Of a DNA stretch of 64,000 bases, positions 1 through 9,312 are shown piece by piece. This stretch comes from Simiduia aestuariiviva (lineage in GTDB: Bacteria; Pseudomonadota; Gammaproteobacteria; Pseudomonadales; Cellvibrionaceae), in the NCBI RefSeq assembly GCF_014192475.1, contig NZ_JACHXZ010000002.1, positions 352,429 through 416,428 of the forward strand. The letters are read 5' to 3'. How positions within the stretch are numbered: the stretch's first letter is position 1; the number at the start of each line of letters is the position of its first letter. Made by a program: the position numbers and the translations under genes. The notes beneath the pieces are model-generated. The model saw only the letters and a list, made by a program, of their open reading frames with translations, was not told where the DNA came from and ran no database searches.

Positions 1-1327
1 AGCCAACGGTAATGCCTCCGCCCCCCCAGCAGGCAAGACCTTGAGGGCTAGCCACGAGGCTTCTGATGGTGATGTTGGCATCCAAGTTATCGTTGGCGCT
101 TAAATAGAATAGGCTGCCGCAGTAGGCTTCACGACTAAAGTCTTCCAGCTCGTCAATGATTTCCATCGCTCGCTTTTTGGGCGCGCCAGTAACGGAGCCA
201 CCGGGAAAGCACGCTTCGAGCAAATCCAGTGGGGTTTGATTGACTGCAAGTTTGCCCGTTATGTTGGAGACAAGGTGGTGAACATTTTCGAAATGCTCGA
301 GCGAAAACAGGGCGGGCACAGCGATAGTGCCGTGCTCACACACCTTGCCTAGGTCGTTCCTGAGAAGATCGACGATCATCAGGTTTTCCGCCTGATCTTT
401 AGTGCTGTTGCGCAGCTTGTCTGCAAGAACGCGGTCAAGCGCCGCATCGGAAGACCTGGGTGCAGTGCCTTTTATAGGTTGTGCGAGTACGTTATTTGAC
501 TGGCAGCTCACCAGTCGTTCAGGAGAAAAGCTGAGCAGCGCTCGCTCTTCATCTACCGCCAAGAGGCCCGCCATTGGGCCGGGTAATTTTTCTCTAAGTT
601 GTCGGTACAGACTTATTGGGTCAGAAACTTGTGAAGCGTGGCTGAATCGCTGGGTATAATTGATCTGGTAGCAGTCGCCAGCCTGTAAATAAGCCTGAAT
701 TTTGTGAAATGCCTTGTGATAGTCGGCCGGAGAGATGTCCGCTGCAAGCGATTCTTGGTCATGCGTCCTGTATTTTTGCGAATTGTGCGTAAAACTAGTG
801 TCGTCCGCGCTAGAAATGGCCTTAATTAGGGCCGCGCGAGTTTCAGAGTGGCAATCTTCTAAAATGCTGATGCATGCCGTTCCGCTGTGGTTATCCTGAA
901 TCAGTGCCCATGGGTAATATCCCACCGCAAGGTCAGGGAAATTAAATGCTGAGCGAGAAGGGCGGCGCAATTGTGCTAGGCGTCCAAATTCATATCCGAG
1001 TAGGCCGGCGAGCCCGCCACAGAAGGGCAAATCACTTACAACGGTTTTGGGTTGCATTTCAGCCAATGCTTGCCAAACATCGATGTCAGTAGGGTTGTGC
1101 CAAGTTTTCGAAGGGGACAGCGGGCTGCCAGCGCACAACACTAATTGATTATCTTGCAATGTGAGCCACTGTTGCGGAGCAGCGGTAATGATATGATAGC
1201 GCCCCGCATTACCTGTGAAATGACAACTGTCGAAAAAGGTGAGGTGGGGCATGCCCCTTAGTCTGCACAACCAAAGACTTGGGTCTTCTAAGTAAGGTGC
1301 TGGAAGGATTTCTGGGGTTGCGTGCAT
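1..1327 (-). CDS. pabB: Aminodeoxychorismate synthase component I (PabB), 3' end cut by the window
   Basis: Chorismate-binding enzyme that with the PabA glutaminase makes 4-amino-4-deoxychorismate for folate synthesis in the cytoplasm. About 442 residues are visible from an ATG at 1327, so only a short C-terminal tail should be missing for a family of roughly 450 residues. The reading frame begins MHATPEILPAPYLEDP and contains the PIKGT motif, whose Lys is characteristic of PabB rather than TrpE, followed by SLEHFENVHHLVS and the GSVTGAPKKRAMEII block, which are chorismate-binding signatures. It is transcribed divergently from the alpha/beta hydrolase at 1423 with 95 bp between them. Family assignment is firm; the end is unseen. 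Confidence 0.93.
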   Translation of the reverse strand, partial: MHATPEILPAPYLEDPSLWLCRLRGMPHLTFFDSCHFTGNAGRYHIITAAPQQWLTLQDNQLVLCAGSPLSPSKTWHNPTDIDVWQALAEMQPKTVVSDLPFCGGLAGLLGYEFGRLAQLRRPSRSAFNFPDLAVGYYPWALIQDNHSGTACISILEDCHSETRAALIKAISSADDTSFTHNSQKYRTHDQESLAADISPADYHKAFHKIQAYLQAGDCYQINYTQRFSHASQVSDPISLYRQLREKLPGPMAGLLAVDEERALLSFSPERLVSCQSNNVLAQPIKGTAPRSSDAALDRVLADKLRNSTKDQAENLMIVDLLRNDLGKVCEHGTIAVPALFSLEHFENVHHLVSNITGKLAVNQTPLDLLEACFPGGSVTGAPKKRAMEIIDELEDFSREAYCGSLFYLSANDNLDANITIRSLVASPQGLACWGGGGITVG

Positions 1328-1422
1328 AAAGAATCAAATCAAGCGGTAAGCGGGCGGCAATTGTAAGTGTTTGTGCCGACCAAGCCAATTTAAAGCCATG
1401 TTGAATCGAAAGGGGGCGCTCC

Positions 1423-2346
1423 ATGAGCGCGCGGTTAGGCGTAAAAAGCAGTAGCGGCTTATTTCCCGCGATGTTGAAAGAGGCTGAGTTAAAAGGTGAC
1501 TACGTCGAGGATGTCTACCTGCTCAAGCCGGGCAATAGTGTGGATCGCACGGTGGAATTTGCGGTTACCCACTTAAGTGCACCAGGAAAACACAATGCCT
1601 CCTTGCCTCCAGTGGTGCTAGTCCATGGCCTGTATCGCAATCGCCAGCAATGGATAGCCGGCGGCCGTGGCCTCGCAATGGCTTTAATCAACGAAGGGTA
1701 TGATGTTTGGCTGCCAGAATTGCGCGAGCACGGCAGTTCGCCATTACGTGATCAGGGCGTAGAACAGGGGCCATTGGATATTGCAGAGTGTGACCTACCG
1801 GCTGCTGCAATGTTTATTCGGGAGCAGACAGGGAGGCCGGCAATTTTTGTCGGCGTAGATGTAAGTAGCTTATCTTTGCTTTACGCGTATCAATCAGGAT
1901 TGCTATCCGCCAATCTCATATTGGCCTTGGTATCGCTGGGAGGACCGTGCGACAAAGATTCTATGACGCTAGGGCAGCGGATTGCAGATGCTGGTCTACG
2001 CAAGCAGCTGGTTCAAGAGTTTGGTGGCGATGAGCCAGAACGTCGTGCCTGGCTTAAAATTTGGCGCCGACGCTTTGGCTTGCTGACGCGCTGGCGGCGC
2101 AAGCCCTCAGAGTCGCTAACCCTCTTTCTTAGCCAGCCGCGCAAGGTTCTACATATATTTGCACCGGAGCAATTTGCCGCGCGCTTGACGCGTTGGCGCA
2201 ATTTACCGTCCGTAGAAATTCACCTTTTGGCAGACACCGCGCACAACTATACAAGTGCGAGGGAGTGGTTGCACCATGAGAAAAGTGTGCATCAAGTTTT
2301 ACCGGGCATGCTGCAAATATTTAAGGAAATTACTGAGTCCAATTGA
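1423..2346 (+). CDS. Alpha/beta hydrolase-fold protein with Asp at the nucleophile position
   Basis: A 307-residue predicted cytoplasmic alpha/beta hydrolase; no substrate can be named. The oxyanion strand VVLVHGL lies at residues 64-70 and a WLPELREHGSS segment follows at 96-106. The nucleophile elbow, normally G-x-S-x-G, reads VGVDVSS at 143-149, so Asp146 stands where Ser is usual. A possible catalytic His is H274 in DTAHNYTS. Asp nucleophiles are known in haloalkane dehalogenases and epoxide hydrolases, but the surroundings here are not typical of those. The ATG at 1423 has a purine-rich AAAGGGGG upstream. It lies 7 bp before the Rieske gene and probably shares its transcript. Confidence 0.75.
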   Translation: MSARLGVKSSSGLFPAMLKEAELKGDYVEDVYLLKPGNSVDRTVEFAVTHLSAPGKHNASLPPVVLVHGLYRNRQQWIAGGRGLAMALINEGYDVWLPELREHGSSPLRDQGVEQGPLDIAECDLPAAAMFIREQTGRPAIFVGVDVSSLSLLYAYQSGLLSANLILALVSLGGPCDKDSMTLGQRIADAGLRKQLVQEFGGDEPERRAWLKIWRRRFGLLTRWRRKPSESLTLFLSQPRKVLHIFAPEQFAARLTRWRNLPSVEIHLLADTAHNYTSAREWLHHEKSVHQVLPGMLQIFKEITESN

Positions 2347-2353
2347 TCTGACT

Positions 2354-2665
2354 ATGGCTTACCACCCACTAGAAAAATTAATCCATTTGCACGATGGTTA
2401 CTGTCGTCCATTTCAAGTTGCCGGCATGCCACTATTGTTGGTCCAGGATGAGGGGCGTCCCTTTGTGTTGATCAATCGCTGCCCCCATATGGATGCTCGT
2501 ATGGATCGCGCGCAGGTGATGGGCGGCCATATTCGATGTCCTGTTCACGGTATCGCATTCGATTTAAATTCAGGCGTCGCGCAAGGTCCACTCGGTCATT
2601 GCTTGAAGCAGCTTGAAAAAGTGCCTCACGTATTTCAGGACACTACGATTGGCGTTGACCTTTAG
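2354..2665 (+). CDS. Small Rieske [2Fe-2S] protein
   Basis: A 103-residue single-domain Rieske protein, probably an electron carrier or a stand-alone ferredoxin-like subunit. The two ligand pairs are clear: C43-P-H45 and C62-P-V-H65, with the CPVHG box. There is no disulfide pair of the respiratory bc1 type and no membrane segment, which fits the soluble oxygenase-ferredoxin or NirD-like class. I take the ATG at 2354 (MAYHPLEKL) as the start; an in-frame start at 2255 would overlap the hydrolase by 92 bp and add residues unlike the family. No oxygenase is nearby, so its partner is unknown. Confidence 0.82.
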   Translation: MAYHPLEKLIHLHDGYCRPFQVAGMPLLLVQDEGRPFVLINRCPHMDARMDRAQVMGGHIRCPVHGIAFDLNSGVAQGPLGHCLKQLEKVPHVFQDTTIGVDL

Positions 2666-2774
2666 TTAGCACCTTGATTAATAAAATAATGAATATGGAT
2701 TTCATGGATGCTGCCGCGGTGGTGTGCTGGTGTTAAGCCGTGGCACACTGCAATAAAACACGCAGGAGTTCACC

Positions 2775-3272
2775 ATGGTTACCCAGCCACACTTTTCAAC
2801 ACCCGATCTTTGCGATGACTACCCAGACGACGTAGCAATTTTAGAAATCTATTTACACGATTTCGGCGCGATCGAGCGCTTTTCTGGAGTGGCTGCAACC
2901 GTTAAATGCTTTGAAGATAATTCCAAAGTAAAGGCTTTGGCGGCGGAGCCGGGGCGGGGGCGGGTTATGGTGGTCGACGGTGGTGGTTCGTTGCGACGTG
3001 CGTTATTGGGTGACATGATTGCTGAGCAGGCCGTGCAGAATGGTTGGTCCGGCTTTATTATTTTTGGGTGCATACGAGATGTTGAAGTTATCGCCCGGTT
3101 GCCGCTAGGTGTTAAGGCGTTGCAGCCATGTCCCATCAAGACAAATAAACGTGATCTTGGCGATGTTGATGTTCCTGTTCGATTCGGTGGCGTTACCGTA
3201 TCGCCAGGTGATTATGTCTACGCGGATGCCAATGGCGTTGTGATCTCTCGTCGTGCGCTGGTTGAGTGCTGA
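2775..3272 (+). CDS. rraA: RraA family protein (RNase E regulator / HMG-aldolase-like)
   Basis: A 165-residue member of the RraA/menG-like family. Members either bind and inhibit RNase E (E. coli RraA, 161 aa) or act as divalent-metal 4-hydroxy-4-methyl-2-oxoglutarate or oxaloacetate aldolases. The active-site core is present: GDMIAEQAVQNGW at 79-91 and the R101-D102 pair in FGCIRDVEV. Length and the DVPVRFGGVTVSPGDYVYAD block match the bacterial RraA group. The start ATG at 2775 follows the ribosome-binding site CAGGAG. A terminator lies directly downstream, shared with the converging aceA. Which of the two activities it has cannot be told from sequence. Confidence 0.88.
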   Translation: MVTQPHFSTPDLCDDYPDDVAILEIYLHDFGAIERFSGVAATVKCFEDNSKVKALAAEPGRGRVMVVDGGGSLRRALLGDMIAEQAVQNGWSGFIIFGCIRDVEVIARLPLGVKALQPCPIKTNKRDLGDVDVPVRFGGVTVSPGDYVYADANGVVISRRALVEC

Positions 3273-3298
3273 GCTGTCGTGTTAATAGACTCTGGAAA

Positions 3299-3326
3299 TA
3301 AAAAAGGGTTGCCGTAGCAACCCTTT
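3299..3326. terminator. Intrinsic terminator between rraA and aceA
   Basis: GGGTTGC (3306-3312) pairs with GCAACCC (3317-3323) around a four-base loop. It is flanked by an A run on the left and TTT on the right, so it could serve both converging genes. Confidence 0.8.
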
Positions 3327-3341
3327 GTCTGAAGCAATGAA

Positions 3342-4934
3342 CTAGAATTGGTTCATTGTGTTATCTTTTCCAGACGCCTTCAGTGCTGCATCGCCGGAGA
3401 AGTATTCTTTATGATCGTCACCCATGTCTGAACCAGCCATGTTCTGGTGTTTAACACAGGCAATACCCTGACGAATTTCCTGGCGCTGCACGCCCTGAAC
3501 ATATGCCAGCATACCTTCTTGGCCAAAGTAGCCTTTTGCCAAATTGTCCGTTGACAGCGCGGCGGTATGGTAGGTTGGCAGAGTGATAAGGTGGTGGAAA
3601 ATGCCCGCCTCACGCGACGCATCCTTTTGGAAGTTTTGAATCCGACGATCAGCTTCTTGGGCTAGCTCGCTGTTGTCGTAGTCAACACTCATCAGGTTGT
3701 TGCGGTCGTATGCGGTTAGATCCTTACCTTCATCGGCCCATGCATCGAAAACTTGTTGACGGAAGCTTAGCGTCCAGTTGAAGGACGGTGAATTGTTGTA
3801 AACCAACTTCGCATCAGGCACTGTTTCGCGAATTCGATTAACCATTTTTGCGATTTGTCCAACATGGGGCTTTTCGGTTTCAATCCACAGTAAATCGGCA
3901 CCGTTTTGCAGCGATGTAATGCAGTCGAGCACTACGCGATCTTCGCCGCTGCCCTGACGGAATTGAAACAAGCCGCTTGCTAGGCGCTTTGGACGCAGTA
4001 GTTTGCCGTTGCGGTTGATGACCACGTCACCGTTTTTCATGTCGGCAGTTGATACTTCTTCAGCATCCAAGAAACTGTTGTATAAATCGCCTAGGTCGCC
4101 TGGCTCATTGGTCACAGCAATTTGCTTGGTCAGGCCCGCACCGAGGGAGTCGGTTCGAGCAACAATTACGCCGTCTTCTACACCCAACTCTAAAAAGGCG
4201 TAGCGAACCGCACGGATTTTAGCGAGGAAGTCGGCGTGCGGGACAGTTACCTTGCCGTCTTGATGTCCACACTGTTTTTCATCGGATACCTGGTTTTCAA
4301 TTTGAATGCAGCAAGCGCCGGCCTCAATCATCTTCTTGGCAAGTAAATAGGTGGCTTCTTCATTGCCGAAACCCGCGTCTATGTCGGCAATGATTGGCAC
4401 CACATGGGTCTCGTGGTTGTCAATTTTGCTTTGAATTTCTGCGGCCAGTTTTTGATCATCTTTTGCGCGAGCATCGTCCAGCTGGCGGAACAAGCCGCCT
4501 AATTCACGGGCATCCGCTTGGCGCAGGAAGGTGTAGAGCTCTTCAATTAGCGATGCTACTGAAGTCTTTTCGTGCATGGATTGGTCTGGCAGGGGGCCGA
4601 ACTCACTGCGCAGAGCGGCAACCATCCAGCCAGAAAGGTACAGATAGCGGCGCTTTGTGGTGCCAAGATGTTTCTTGATAGCTATCAACTTCTGCTGACC
4701 AATAAATCCATGCCAGCAGCCCAAAGATTGGGTGTATTGCGCGGTATCGGCATCGTAATTAGCCATGTCTTCACGCATGATTGTTGCGGTGTAACGCGCG
4801 ATATCCAGGCCTGTTTTAAACCGGTTCTGAGCGCGCATGCGGGCGGCGTATTCTGGGTTGATGGCTTCCCACTTGGTGCCTTGCGCGGCGCGCAGGGCTG
4901 CAACTGCGTCGATATCTGTATTGTATTGAGACAT
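3342..4934 (-). CDS. aceA: Isocitrate lyase (long form)
   Basis: Cleaves isocitrate to glyoxylate and succinate, the first step of the glyoxylate shunt. At 530 residues it belongs to the longer isocitrate lyase subfamily found in Pseudomonas and marine gammaproteobacteria, not the 434-residue E. coli type. The catalytic loop reads KQCGH at 220-224, with Cys222 as the general acid/base, and the metal-binding DIDAGFG segment is at 184-190. It is divergent from a LysR regulator at 5179 with 244 bp between them, and the malate synthase G gene follows that regulator, so the three probably form one acetate/fatty-acid utilisation unit. A sigma-70-like promoter and a 10-bp dyad lie upstream. Confidence 0.96.
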   Translation of the reverse strand: MSQYNTDIDAVAALRAAQGTKWEAINPEYAARMRAQNRFKTGLDIARYTATIMREDMANYDADTAQYTQSLGCWHGFIGQQKLIAIKKHLGTTKRRYLYLSGWMVAALRSEFGPLPDQSMHEKTSVASLIEELYTFLRQADARELGGLFRQLDDARAKDDQKLAAEIQSKIDNHETHVVPIIADIDAGFGNEEATYLLAKKMIEAGACCIQIENQVSDEKQCGHQDGKVTVPHADFLAKIRAVRYAFLELGVEDGVIVARTDSLGAGLTKQIAVTNEPGDLGDLYNSFLDAEEVSTADMKNGDVVINRNGKLLRPKRLASGLFQFRQGSGEDRVVLDCITSLQNGADLLWIETEKPHVGQIAKMVNRIRETVPDAKLVYNNSPSFNWTLSFRQQVFDAWADEGKDLTAYDRNNLMSVDYDNSELAQEADRRIQNFQKDASREAGIFHHLITLPTYHTAALSTDNLAKGYFGQEGMLAYVQGVQRQEIRQGIACVKHQNMAGSDMGDDHKEYFSGDAALKASGKDNTMNQF

Positions 4935-5051
4935 TGTCTAATCCTTCCCGTGTGTGGGTTAATAATCTCGGTGGTGTCACCTCTTGCAGCAACCGCATTG
5001 CAGCAACCGCACCGTTTAGCTTCTTGCGCTTGAGATCAAGTCTAGGATGCT

Positions 5052-5111
5052 CACCATAATTTGCCTAATTTATACTTGTTATTGCGGTTATCATCAATAT
5101 GAATTATGGTG
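5052..5111. promoter_or_regulatory. Perfect 10-bp dyad between aceA and the LysR gene
   Basis: CACCATAATT at 5052-5061 is repeated inverted as AATTATGGTG at 5102-5111, centre to centre 50 bp, close to five helical turns. The right arm sits just upstream of the -35 of the aceA promoter and the left arm near its expected start point. This is a good candidate operator, perhaps for the LysR protein encoded alongside; binding is inferred. Confidence 0.55.
5069..5097 (-). promoter_or_regulatory. Predicted sigma-70 promoter of aceA
   Basis: On the minus strand TTGATG (5097-5092) is followed after 17 bases by TATAAA (5074-5069). It points at aceA and would give a leader of about 125 bases. It lies between the two arms of the dyad at 5052-5111. 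Confidence 0.6.
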
Positions 5112-5178
5112 TGCGGAAAATGAGGCTGGAGCGCTAAATTGTTGGCGTGCTCCGAGCGAGCTCACAGGGGTAGGATAG

Positions 5179-6117
5179 GTGAATATTAACCGAGTTGATC
5201 TGAATTTACTGGTTTATCTGGATGTCTTGTTGCGTGAGCGCAATGTCACTAAGGCCGCTAACCATCTGGGGTTAAGCCAGCCCGCCATGAGTAATGGTTT
5301 ACGGCGTTTGCGGGATCTATTTGAGGATCCTTTGTTGGTGCGCACAAGCGAGGGTATGACGCCCACGGAGCGCGCGCTGAGCCTGCAACCCGTCATTCGG
5401 GATGTGCTCGCTAACGTCGAAAAAGCGGTGCAGCCTCAAAGCGATTTTGATCCATCTGCGTCTGATCGAGTCTACCGGATAATGGCGAGCGACTACGCTG
5501 AAGCCGTTTTATTTCCGCAGGTCTTGACGCGGCTTCGTCAGGAAGCGCCAGGTGTGACCCTCGATATCATGACGCCCTCAGATGTAAGTTTTTTGGATGT
5601 TGAGCAGGGCAAGGTGGATATGGTGATCAACCGATTCGACAGCATGCCGCAGTCATTCCACCAAACAACGCTCTGGAAAGACGGTTTTTCTTGTATGTTC
5701 AGTGCAGATAACCCCATAAAAGACCGGTTTTCGTTAGAGGCCTACCTACAGGCACAGCACGTATGGGTAAGCAAGACAGGCATGGGCGTTGGCGTTGGCG
5801 TCAATCCGCGCGATGTGCAGCGCCTAGGTTGGGTGGATGAGGCCTTAGCAAAACAAGGTAAAAAACGCCGTATCAGCGTATTTACACGGCACTATCAGGC
5901 CGCCATGTTATTGGCTGAGCAAAAGGATTTAATTGTTACCATTCCATCTAAAGCCGCGAAGTTGCATGCGGACAATAAGAAAGTTGTTGTGGCGGACCCG
6001 CCTTTTGAAGTGCCGCAGTTTGAGCTAAAAATGGCTTGGAGCCCCTTGCTACAGAATAATGCCGCCCATCAGTGGATGCGGCGTCTGATCGTTGATGTGG
6101 CCCATAGAAATCATTAG
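5179..6117 (+). CDS. LysR-family transcriptional regulator
   Basis: A 312-residue LysR-type regulator. The N-terminal winged HTH (residues about 6-65) carries NVTKAANHLGLSQPAMSNGL, and a type-2 periplasmic-binding-like effector domain follows from about residue 95. It starts with GTG at 5179. It is divergent from aceA and is followed by glcB after 163 bp, which suggests it controls the glyoxylate shunt, perhaps in response to an acyl or organic-acid signal. This role is inferred from position only; LysR proteins usually control the gene they diverge from. Confidence 0.9.
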   Translation: MNINRVDLNLLVYLDVLLRERNVTKAANHLGLSQPAMSNGLRRLRDLFEDPLLVRTSEGMTPTERALSLQPVIRDVLANVEKAVQPQSDFDPSASDRVYRIMASDYAEAVLFPQVLTRLRQEAPGVTLDIMTPSDVSFLDVEQGKVDMVINRFDSMPQSFHQTTLWKDGFSCMFSADNPIKDRFSLEAYLQAQHVWVSKTGMGVGVGVNPRDVQRLGWVDEALAKQGKKRRISVFTRHYQAAMLLAEQKDLIVTIPSKAAKLHADNKKVVVADPPFEVPQFELKMAWSPLLQNNAAHQWMRRLIVDVAHRNH

Positions 6118-6280
6118 ATAAGTCTTGTGAATGGCGAGTATGCACAGTATCAGTTAGATAAATTGGTTGGCCAACTTTAGAATTTGTGCGGTTGTAGTAC
6201 TTAAGCGCACAGTCGAACCTTTATAGGCGGCCTGGCGACAATAGAGCAGTTTTAACGCGTTTTTGGGGAATTGAGGCGAG

Positions 6281-8455
6281 ATGTCAAAGCATATAGAACA
6301 GAATGGATTGAAAATTTCAGAGTCTTTACATCAATTAATTGTCGAGAAGATAGCACCCGGCACCGGTGTTTCCCCAGAGAGCTTTTGGCAGTCTTTATCC
6401 GAGATATTGAGGGATCTAGCGCCTCGCAACCGTGAGCTACTGGCCAGACGCGATGAATTACAGCAAAAAATTGATCAGTGGCACACCGAAAATCCTGGCC
6501 CGATTCGGGATTTGTCGAGCTACAAGCAATTCCTATTTGATATCGGCTATCTGCAAACACCACCGGCAGATTTTGCCATCACCACCAATAATGTAGACGA
6601 GGAGATTGCACTGCAAGCGGGCCCGCAATTGGTTGTGCCGGTAAAGAATGCCCGCTTCGCCCTAAATGCGGCCAATGCCCGCTGGGGCAGCCTGTACGAT
6701 GCTTTGTATGGCACCAACGCCATTTCTGAGGAGGGCGGCGCCGAGCGGGGGCAGGGTTACAACCCAATTCGGGGTGCAAAAGTAATTGCGTTTGCGAGAG
6801 ATCATTTAGACCAAGCTGCGCCTCTGGCAGCTGGTAGTCATCATCAGGTTGTACAGTACCAAGTCGTCTTTGGTGAACTGCGCGCGGTATTAGAAGCAGG
6901 GACAGAGGTTGCACTGGCGCAGCCAGAAAAATTTGTTGGCTATCGTGGCGAAGAGGCCACACCCTCTGCGATATTGCTAAAAAATAATAATCTTCATATT
7001 GAAATCCAAATAGACCGGAAGAGTGCAATCGGCAGCACCGATCCCGCCGGCGTGAATGATTTGTTGGTCGAGGCCGCGGTCACCACGATTATGGATTGCG
7101 AGGATTCTGTCGCGGCTGTGGACGCTGAGGATAAAACAGAAGTTTATGCAAATTGGCTGGGCTTAATGAAAGGCGATCTAGAAGAGGTCTTTCACAAAGG
7201 TGGCCAAAAAGTTGTCCGAAAATTAGCTGCCGACCGCAGCTACACGTCAGCCAAAGGTGGCGAGCTTACGCTGCATGGGCGAAGCCTGCTGTTTGTCCGC
7301 AATGTGGGGCATCTGATGACTACAGACGCGGTGCTAGACGCTGATGGCAACGAAATTCCCGAAGGGATTTTGGACGGGATGGTTACCGCGCTAGCGGCAA
7401 AGCACGATGTGCTAAACACAGGTGCTTTGCGTAATTCACGAACGGGCAGTGTCTATATCGTTAAGCCAAAAATGCATGGCCCAGAAGAAGTGGCATTTAC
7501 ATGCGAACTGTTTGAGCGAATTGAGACCGCACTTGGATTGCCAAAGCTCACCCTCAAAGTGGGCATAATGGATGAAGAGCGCCGCACTACCGTGAACCTT
7601 AAGGCGTGCATCTATGCCGCGCGAGATCGCGTGGTATTTATTAATACGGGCTTTTTAGATCGTACGGGTGACGAAATTCACACCAGCATGCTGGCAGGGC
7701 CTTTCGTACCAAAGGCACAGATGAAGCAACAGGCTTGGATTCAAGCCTATGAAAACGCGAATGTCGATGTTGGTTTGGCGTGTGGTTTAGCCGGTAAAGC
7801 CCAGATAGGAAAGGGTATGTGGGCTATGCCGGACGAAATGGCGGCGATGCTCGAGCAAAAATCAGGGCACCCAGAGTCAGGCGCGAATACGGCGTGGGTG
7901 CCATCGCCAAATGGTGCGACGCTCCATTCGGTACACTATCATCGAATCAACGTTGCAAGTCGACAGAAGGCGCTTTTAACACGCGCGCCCGCACAGCTCG
8001 ACGACATTTTGAAGTTGCCCGTGATGGACAACCCCTCTGCATTAACGCCAGAGGATGTTCAAAATGAATTAGACAACAATGTGCAGGGAATTCTCGGCTA
8101 TGTTGTGCGCTGGATTGATCAAGGCATCGGCTGCTCAAAAGTGCCCGACATAAACAATGTAGGCTTAATGGAAGATCGCGCAACGTTGCGAATTTCCAGC
8201 CAGCATATTGCCAATTGGCTGCATCACGGTGTGTGCACTGAGAGCCAAGTACGCGATACGTTCACTCGCATGGCCACTGTCGTGGATAAGCAGAATGATT
8301 ACGACGCTAACTATCGCCCCATGGCAGACAATCCTGAAAATAATATCGCATTTCAGGCTGCACTTGATCTGGTATTCGAAGGTAAGTCGCAACCCAATGG
8401 ATACACCGAGCCGCTATTGCACAGTTATCGAAAAAAATTAAAAGCCAGCCACTAA
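6281..8455 (+). CDS. glcB: Malate synthase G
   Basis: Condenses glyoxylate with acetyl-CoA to malate, completing the glyoxylate shunt opened by AceA. The 724-residue length is that of the monomeric isoform G (about 720), not isoform A (about 530). Recognisable blocks are [18 protein letters not shown] in the TIM barrel (residues about 268-285), the [18 protein letters not shown] segment carrying the catalytic Arg/Glu region, and the [16 protein letters not shown] block. The ATG at 6281 follows TTGAGGCGAG. A strong terminator ends the gene. Confidence 0.97.
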   Translation: MSKHIEQNGLKISESLHQLIVEKIAPGTGVSPESFWQSLSEILRDLAPRNRELLARRDELQQKIDQWHTENPGPIRDLSSYKQFLFDIGYLQTPPADFAITTNNVDEEIALQAGPQLVVPVKNARFALNAANARWGSLYDALYGTNAISEEGGAERGQGYNPIRGAKVIAFARDHLDQAAPLAAGSHHQVVQYQVVFGELRAVLEAGTEVALAQPEKFVGYRGEEATPSAILLKNNNLHIEIQIDRKSAIGSTDPAGVNDLLVEAAVTTIMDCEDSVAAVDAEDKTEVYANWLGLMKGDLEEVFHKGGQKVVRKLAADRSYTSAKGGELTLHGRSLLFVRNVGHLMTTDAVLDADGNEIPEGILDGMVTALAAKHDVLNTGALRNSRTGSVYIVKPKMHGPEEVAFTCELFERIETALGLPKLTLKVGIMDEERRTTVNLKACIYAARDRVVFINTGFLDRTGDEIHTSMLAGPFVPKAQMKQQAWIQAYENANVDVGLACGLAGKAQIGKGMWAMPDEMAAMLEQKSGHPESGANTAWVPSPNGATLHSVHYHRINVASRQKALLTRAPAQLDDILKLPVMDNPSALTPEDVQNELDNNVQGILGYVVRWIDQGIGCSKVPDINNVGLMEDRATLRISSQHIANWLHHGVCTESQVRDTFTRMATVVDKQNDYDANYRPMADNPENNIAFQAALDLVFEGKSQPNGYTEPLLHSYRKKLKASH

Positions 8456-8456
8456 G

Positions 8457-8481
8457 TAAACGCCCTGAGGGGCGTTTTTTT
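8457..8481 (+). terminator. Intrinsic terminator of glcB
   Basis: CGCCC (8461-8465) pairs with GGGCG (8470-8474), flanked by AAA and followed by seven T residues. Confidence 0.88.
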
Positions 8482-8492
8482 ATGGCATGAAT

Positions 8493-9308
8493 TTAATAGC
8501 GGTCAATTTTTACTGAAATATTGAGGGTGTCATTGCGGTCTTCAGTTTGTCTGCGGAGAATGCCTTGCTCGGTAGACGAAAAGCGTCCTTGAGTGCCACC
8601 CAGTGCTATCCACTCACCTAAGCGGCCGCTAACCTGTGTGTGTAGCGATTGAGTCTCAATTCGATTGTTGCCTACCGGTTCTTGTTGCTGTTGTGTTATA
8701 TCCAGAATAACGGTGTTTCCAACTAATCTTGCAACAAAACTGATTCCGCTAGTCACTGGGTGGTATTCGGTGGTGGTGCCCCCGACGACACCATAGCGAC
8801 TCTGAATCGGAATTTGTTGACCAGTCTGTAAATAAACGGGTTCGCCCTCTTGGGCGCGCAGTTGATAATTGCTGGATTTTTCGCCCCAGCCTGTGGATCG
8901 TTTGACACTGACTTGATGGCTGGTCTTAGGTGCAGGCTGCCCGTTAAGCAGAATTTTTTCTCGGGTGATTGTACCGTAACTATTGAATCCCGACTGGCTC
9001 TGTTGGCCAATGGAGGCCTGTCGCACGCTCACTAACAATTGAGCGGCAGGCGTATCCAGTTCTTCGATGAGCAGTGCAAGCTCCTGAAAGTTTTCTCGCG
9101 TGGTTTTAATAATAATTTTATTGCCGGCAGCAGACAGCGTGCCTTGTTCAACCAAGAGCGGCGCAATGGATGACATGATTGATTCAGGGGTGCGATGTTT
9201 TACCGGCAGGGTATAGATGATCATGTTATGACGATTTTCAGCTGCTTGCGTTGAATAACCGAGACCGCAAAATAGACAGCCCATCAGTATTGCTACAACA
9301 TATCTCAT
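8493..9308 (-). CDS. Secretin N-domain-like exported protein
   Basis: A 271-residue protein with an apparent Sec signal peptide (residues 1-22, MRYVVAILMGCLFCGLGYST). The segment IIYTLPVKHRTPESIMSSI through LALLIEELDTPAAQLLVSVRQ (about 30-95) looks like the secretin N1/NolW ring-building domain. The rest (100-271) is beta-rich and resembles the front part of a secretin beta domain, but it is far too short to make an outer-membrane pore. No type II secretion or pilus genes are nearby. It lies 4 bp downstream of the 9313-9882 gene and is probably co-transcribed. It may be a periplasmic partner of a secretin encoded elsewhere; the function is not known to me. Confidence 0.65.
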   Translation of the reverse strand: MRYVVAILMGCLFCGLGYSTQAAENRHNMIIYTLPVKHRTPESIMSSIAPLLVEQGTLSAAGNKIIIKTTRENFQELALLIEELDTPAAQLLVSVRQASIGQQSQSGFNSYGTITREKILLNGQPAPKTSHQVSVKRSTGWGEKSSNYQLRAQEGEPVYLQTGQQIPIQSRYGVVGGTTTEYHPVTSGISFVARLVGNTVILDITQQQQEPVGNNRIETQSLHTQVSGRLGEWIALGGTQGRFSSTEQGILRRQTEDRNDTLNISVKIDRY

Positions 9309-9312
9309 TATC

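Noticed and set aside
1209..1424. Minus-strand frame of 71 codons overlapping the start of pabB
   Set aside because: It is out of frame with pabB, which has clear family motifs over the same bases.
2255..2353. Longer N-terminus for the Rieske protein
   Set aside because: It would overlap the hydrolase gene by 92 bp, and the extra residues do not resemble Rieske proteins.
6579..7028. 149-codon minus-strand frame inside glcB
   Set aside because: Composition is Pro/Gln/His/Arg-rich as expected of an antisense shadow, and glcB is certain.
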